A DNA stretch of 64,000 bases, taken from contig CAKQMH010000006.1 in assembly GCA_934254915.1 (NCBI GenBank), positions 20,498 to 84,497 of the forward strand, given 5' to 3'. The notes beneath the pieces were generated by a model, which searched no databases, was not told where the DNA came from, and saw only the letters and a list, made by a program, of their open reading frames with translations. Each line of letters starts with the position of its first letter. Positions within the stretch are counted from its first letter, which is position 1. The position numbers and the translations under genes were made by a program. Positions 62,364-64,000 of this stretch are shown here, piece by piece. The DNA comes from an uncultured Alphaproteobacteria bacterium. GTDB taxonomy: Bacteria > Pseudomonadota > Alphaproteobacteria > RF32 > CAG-239.

Positions 62364-63206
62364 TCAAAACAGGCCTGTGGTCAAAAAGTTCATTGTTGCG
62401 TCAATAACCCGTTGATCACTGATAATATTCGGGCGATGCGAATCGATTCGCACCACTTCTTTCGCGTTTGCGGTTCGTTTTTCTTCTTCCAACGTTGTTT
62501 CTTCCATTCGCGCATTGGTCAAAACCTCGCCCAGCTTCATCATCCACGATTCGCTGACAATAATTCCGCTCTCAATCTCTTTCGGCAGGGGCGGGAGTTT
62601 ATTCACCTTGTGCGGGTTCATCTCGCGACCCATCGGCCCGATTACAAAATCCAGTATTTTGCTGCGGCTCATCTTTTCTAGCATAAAACTGCCGTGGTTC
62701 AGTGGCGCAATCTCAACGATTCGCCCGATTTTGAGCTTCTCCTGCCACGGGGTCTTCAGGCTGAACAACCGCCGCAGCAACAGGCTGCTCACTCCTTTGG
62801 TCACAAACGAAACCTGTGCTACGTCTTCCAGATGATTCAAAAAGAAATCCAACTGCCGCACATGCCCGTCAATGTCCTTCTGTGTGGACGGAAAATTTAC
62901 CGCCGCCGCCAGATAATTTTCTTTCAATGCCGCGCGCCACAGGGGCTTGAAAATATTTTTCGAATCGCCCCACCCGTGCAGCATAATAATCATATGTCCC
63001 TTTTGTCGCGCAATCTCATAAACTTCAATATACTTCAAAAACGCCTGCCGGCATTCCTCAAAATTGCCTTCAAAGCGTCTGATATCCCAATTGTCCAACA
63101 ACCGGCACTTTTTGGAAATGCAATTGCGCTGGATTCGCCATTTCTGATAAAAGAAGATGTCTTCCCAAAAATGCCCGCCGCCCAACGTATAGAAGTCATT
63201 GCTCAT
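62364..63206 (-). CDS. Alpha/beta-hydrolase-like protein lacking a normal nucleophile elbow
   Basis: A 280-residue protein with GTGGAGAA before the ATG. The oxyanion-side strand is IIMLHGWGDS (about 73-82). Where active relatives have H-S-x-G-G before LL, this protein has T-K-G-V-S-S-L-L (136-143), so the serine position appears to be Gly138; Ser140 is the only possible alternative. No signal peptide. Possibly an inactive, binding-only member. It lies between a lipoprotein and the VirB6 group on the same strand, but a link to secretion is only positional. Confidence 0.65.
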   Translation of the reverse strand: MSNDFYTLGGGHFWEDIFFYQKWRIQRNCISKKCRLLDNWDIRRFEGNFEECRQAFLKYIEVYEIARQKGHMIIMLHGWGDSKNIFKPLWRAALKENYLAAAVNFPSTQKDIDGHVRQLDFFLNHLEDVAQVSFVTKGVSSLLLRRLFSLKTPWQEKLKIGRIVEIAPLNHGSFMLEKMSRSKILDFVIGPMGREMNPHKVNKLPPLPKEIESGIIVSESWMMKLGEVLTNARMEETTLEEEKRTANAKEVVRIDSHRPNIISDQRVIDATMNFLTTGLF

Positions 63207-63231
63207 GTCGGATTCTCCACTTTATTATATA

Positions 63232-63663
63232 TTATAGTTTGCCCACGCCGCTGGTGTTGGGAATCGCCGTTATTGTAACCCGCGCCGTGTCGCTGTTGTC
63301 TATCTCAATCAGAATCTGCATCGCCCGATTCGCCCGCACATAAGTCATTTGGCTGATTTTGGCGCGAACAGTTGCCACTTCTACCCAATTCAGCTTGGGC
63401 ATTTCCGATACATAAAAGTCAAAAACACTGCTGGCATTATAAGGAGTTGTGTACACCAGACTGCCAATCCAGTTATCGCCGCTGCCCAAAGCCCGTGTTT
63501 CATCCAGATCAACATAAGCCTCCGACGGAAACGGCACATCCGGAAAATGTGCAAATGCCGGGGGAATTGCTGAGCCGTCGACTCCGCTCAGAGTCGGCTT
63601 TTCTGACGCACATGCTGTCAGAATAAAGACTAAAACCAATACTAATACATTGTTTTTTAACAT
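63232..63663 (-). CDS. Small lipoprotein of unknown function
   Basis: A 143-residue protein with lipobox ILTAC (Cys18). The mature part starts polar, then has PFPSEAYVDLDETRAL and an alpha/beta section (SVFDFYVSEMPKLNWVEVATVRAKISQMTY) that resembles small envelope lipoproteins of the DUF4810-like or 'YVSEMPKxGW' kind. The match is by eye. It ends 25 bases before the hydrolase-like gene. Confidence 0.7.
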   Translation of the reverse strand: MLKNNVLVLVLVFILTACASEKPTLSGVDGSAIPPAFAHFPDVPFPSEAYVDLDETRALGSGDNWIGSLVYTTPYNASSVFDFYVSEMPKLNWVEVATVRAKISQMTYVRANRAMQILIEIDNSDTARVTITAIPNTSGVGKL

Positions 63664-63843
63664 TTTTATTACCTTGCGTGCTGTTAGATTCGTGCTATAT
63701 TAAAATCATAATAGCCTACTAAGGTTAAAAAAAAGGAAACAAAAAGCCGCGATTGCCGACTTTTGCACAATGCCAAAAAAATAGCGTTTTTCAATCATTT
63801 ATAAAAAAGTCACAAAAAAATGAAAAATTTTTGCTTTTTTGTG
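63664..63843. other. AT-rich intergenic stretch without a recognised gene
   Basis: Divergent spacer between the lipoprotein gene and the promoter at 63844. TATATTAA and TAATA motifs near 63700 could serve as a -10 for the minus-strand genes, but no matching -35 is visible. A short frame from 63753 is Lys/Phe-rich, has no ribosome site and is not called. Confidence 0.4.
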
Positions 63844-63872
63844 TTGACATCTGCCGAATAACATCCTATAAC
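63844..63872 (+). promoter_or_regulatory. Strong consensus promoter reading toward the right edge
   Basis: TTGACA (63844-63849) and TATAAC (63867-63872) with a 17-bp spacer: the best promoter match in the window. The 128 bases that follow to the edge contain no ORF start with a ribosome site. Confidence 0.75.
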
Positions 63873-63878
63873 CCACAT

Positions 63879-64000
63879 CACCGACGGCAAGGACGCCAAG
63901 TTGAAAAGCGAACGAGCTGCGGTGGTTATAAGAGATAGTGAATAGAGAGAAGAGGATACGCAGGCAGTGATTATCGAAGATGATAAAGTCTGTGTATTAA
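63879..64000 (+). other. Start of an untranslated transcript, possibly a stable-RNA leader
   Basis: The sequence downstream of the strong promoter is more GC-balanced than its surroundings and can pair 63879-63883 with 63920-63924. It contains purine-rich GAGAGAAGAGGATACG near 63943, reminiscent of rRNA-operon leaders in alphaproteobacteria. The mature RNA, if any, lies outside the window, so the identity is open. Confidence 0.3.

Noticed and set aside
63753..63938. 61-codon plus-strand frame at the right edge
   Set aside because: It runs through the consensus promoter at 63844, lacks a ribosome site and has no recognisable protein features.

Overview
The window looks like part of the chromosome of a host-associated or otherwise reduced alphaproteobacterium. 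The evidence is a split F0 ATP synthase cluster (atpI-atpB-atpE-atpF'-atpF) with the two b-type subunits usual in that class, yebC-ruvC-ruvA-ruvB-ybgC in order, a DciA/DUF721 protein, and a P-type (VirB/D4-like) type IV secretion system with several VirB6 paralogues, two VirB8s and a small VirB7 lipoprotein, as in Rickettsiales. The exact lineage cannot be fixed from the sequence alone. No tRNA or rRNA gene was recognised.

Region 1 (1-15.6 kb) is mostly housekeeping. On the minus strand: a thioredoxin-like exported protein, an M24 aminopeptidase P and prmA. On the plus strand: an exported protein of unknown role, yebC, the Holliday-junction genes ruvC, ruvA and ruvB, and ybgC. After a palindromic intergenic element come fliO-fliP (minus), then a dciA-like gene overlapping a DsbA-family gene, then the F0 genes. 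A GNAT acetyltransferase, an exported unknown and a small outer-membrane beta-barrel close the region. Rho-independent terminators are clear at 418-450, 458-495, 4473, 5378, 13397 and 15570.

Region 2 (15.6-46.4 kb, plus strand) is an elaborate type IV secretion system. It has three VirB2-like proteins sharing a two-helix, W-K-W core (one plain pilin, one with a Cys-rich head, one a 1404-residue giant), then virB3 and virB4. Six tightly coupled genes for exported, mostly coiled-coil proteins occupy the place where virB5 would be. They are followed by virB8a, the virB7 lipoprotein, virB8b, a virB9 with an added C-terminal SPOR domain, and virB11. VirB10 appears to be split over two adjacent genes: an inner-membrane anchored half (37591) and a half with a signal peptide and the VirB10/TrbI beta-barrel domain (40904). 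Both carry very long arrays of a 17-residue DGN-x-IG repeat.

Region 3 (46.4-63.7 kb, minus strand) holds a second, convergent half of the system. There is a four-gene set (inner-membrane protein, secretin-like lipoprotein with an STN domain, Pro-rich cytoplasmic protein, 796-residue coiled-coil protein), a double-HTH/LexA-like regulator, and four VirB6-like membrane proteins. Each VirB6 has a signal peptide and a large periplasmic part. One contains an apparently intact M23 (LytM) peptidase domain and another has a lipobox. A small membrane protein, an alpha/beta-hydrolase-like protein and a lipoprotein lie upstream. The far right edge has a strong consensus promoter reading out of the window.

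Taken together, the modified parts point to an envelope-spanning machine that handles peptidoglycan itself: M23 on VirB6, SPOR on VirB9, no VirB1. It would cross the periplasm with repeat-built extensions and may recruit a secretin-like ring. No VirD4 coupling ATPase or relaxase is visible in the window, so whether it moves DNA or protein is open.
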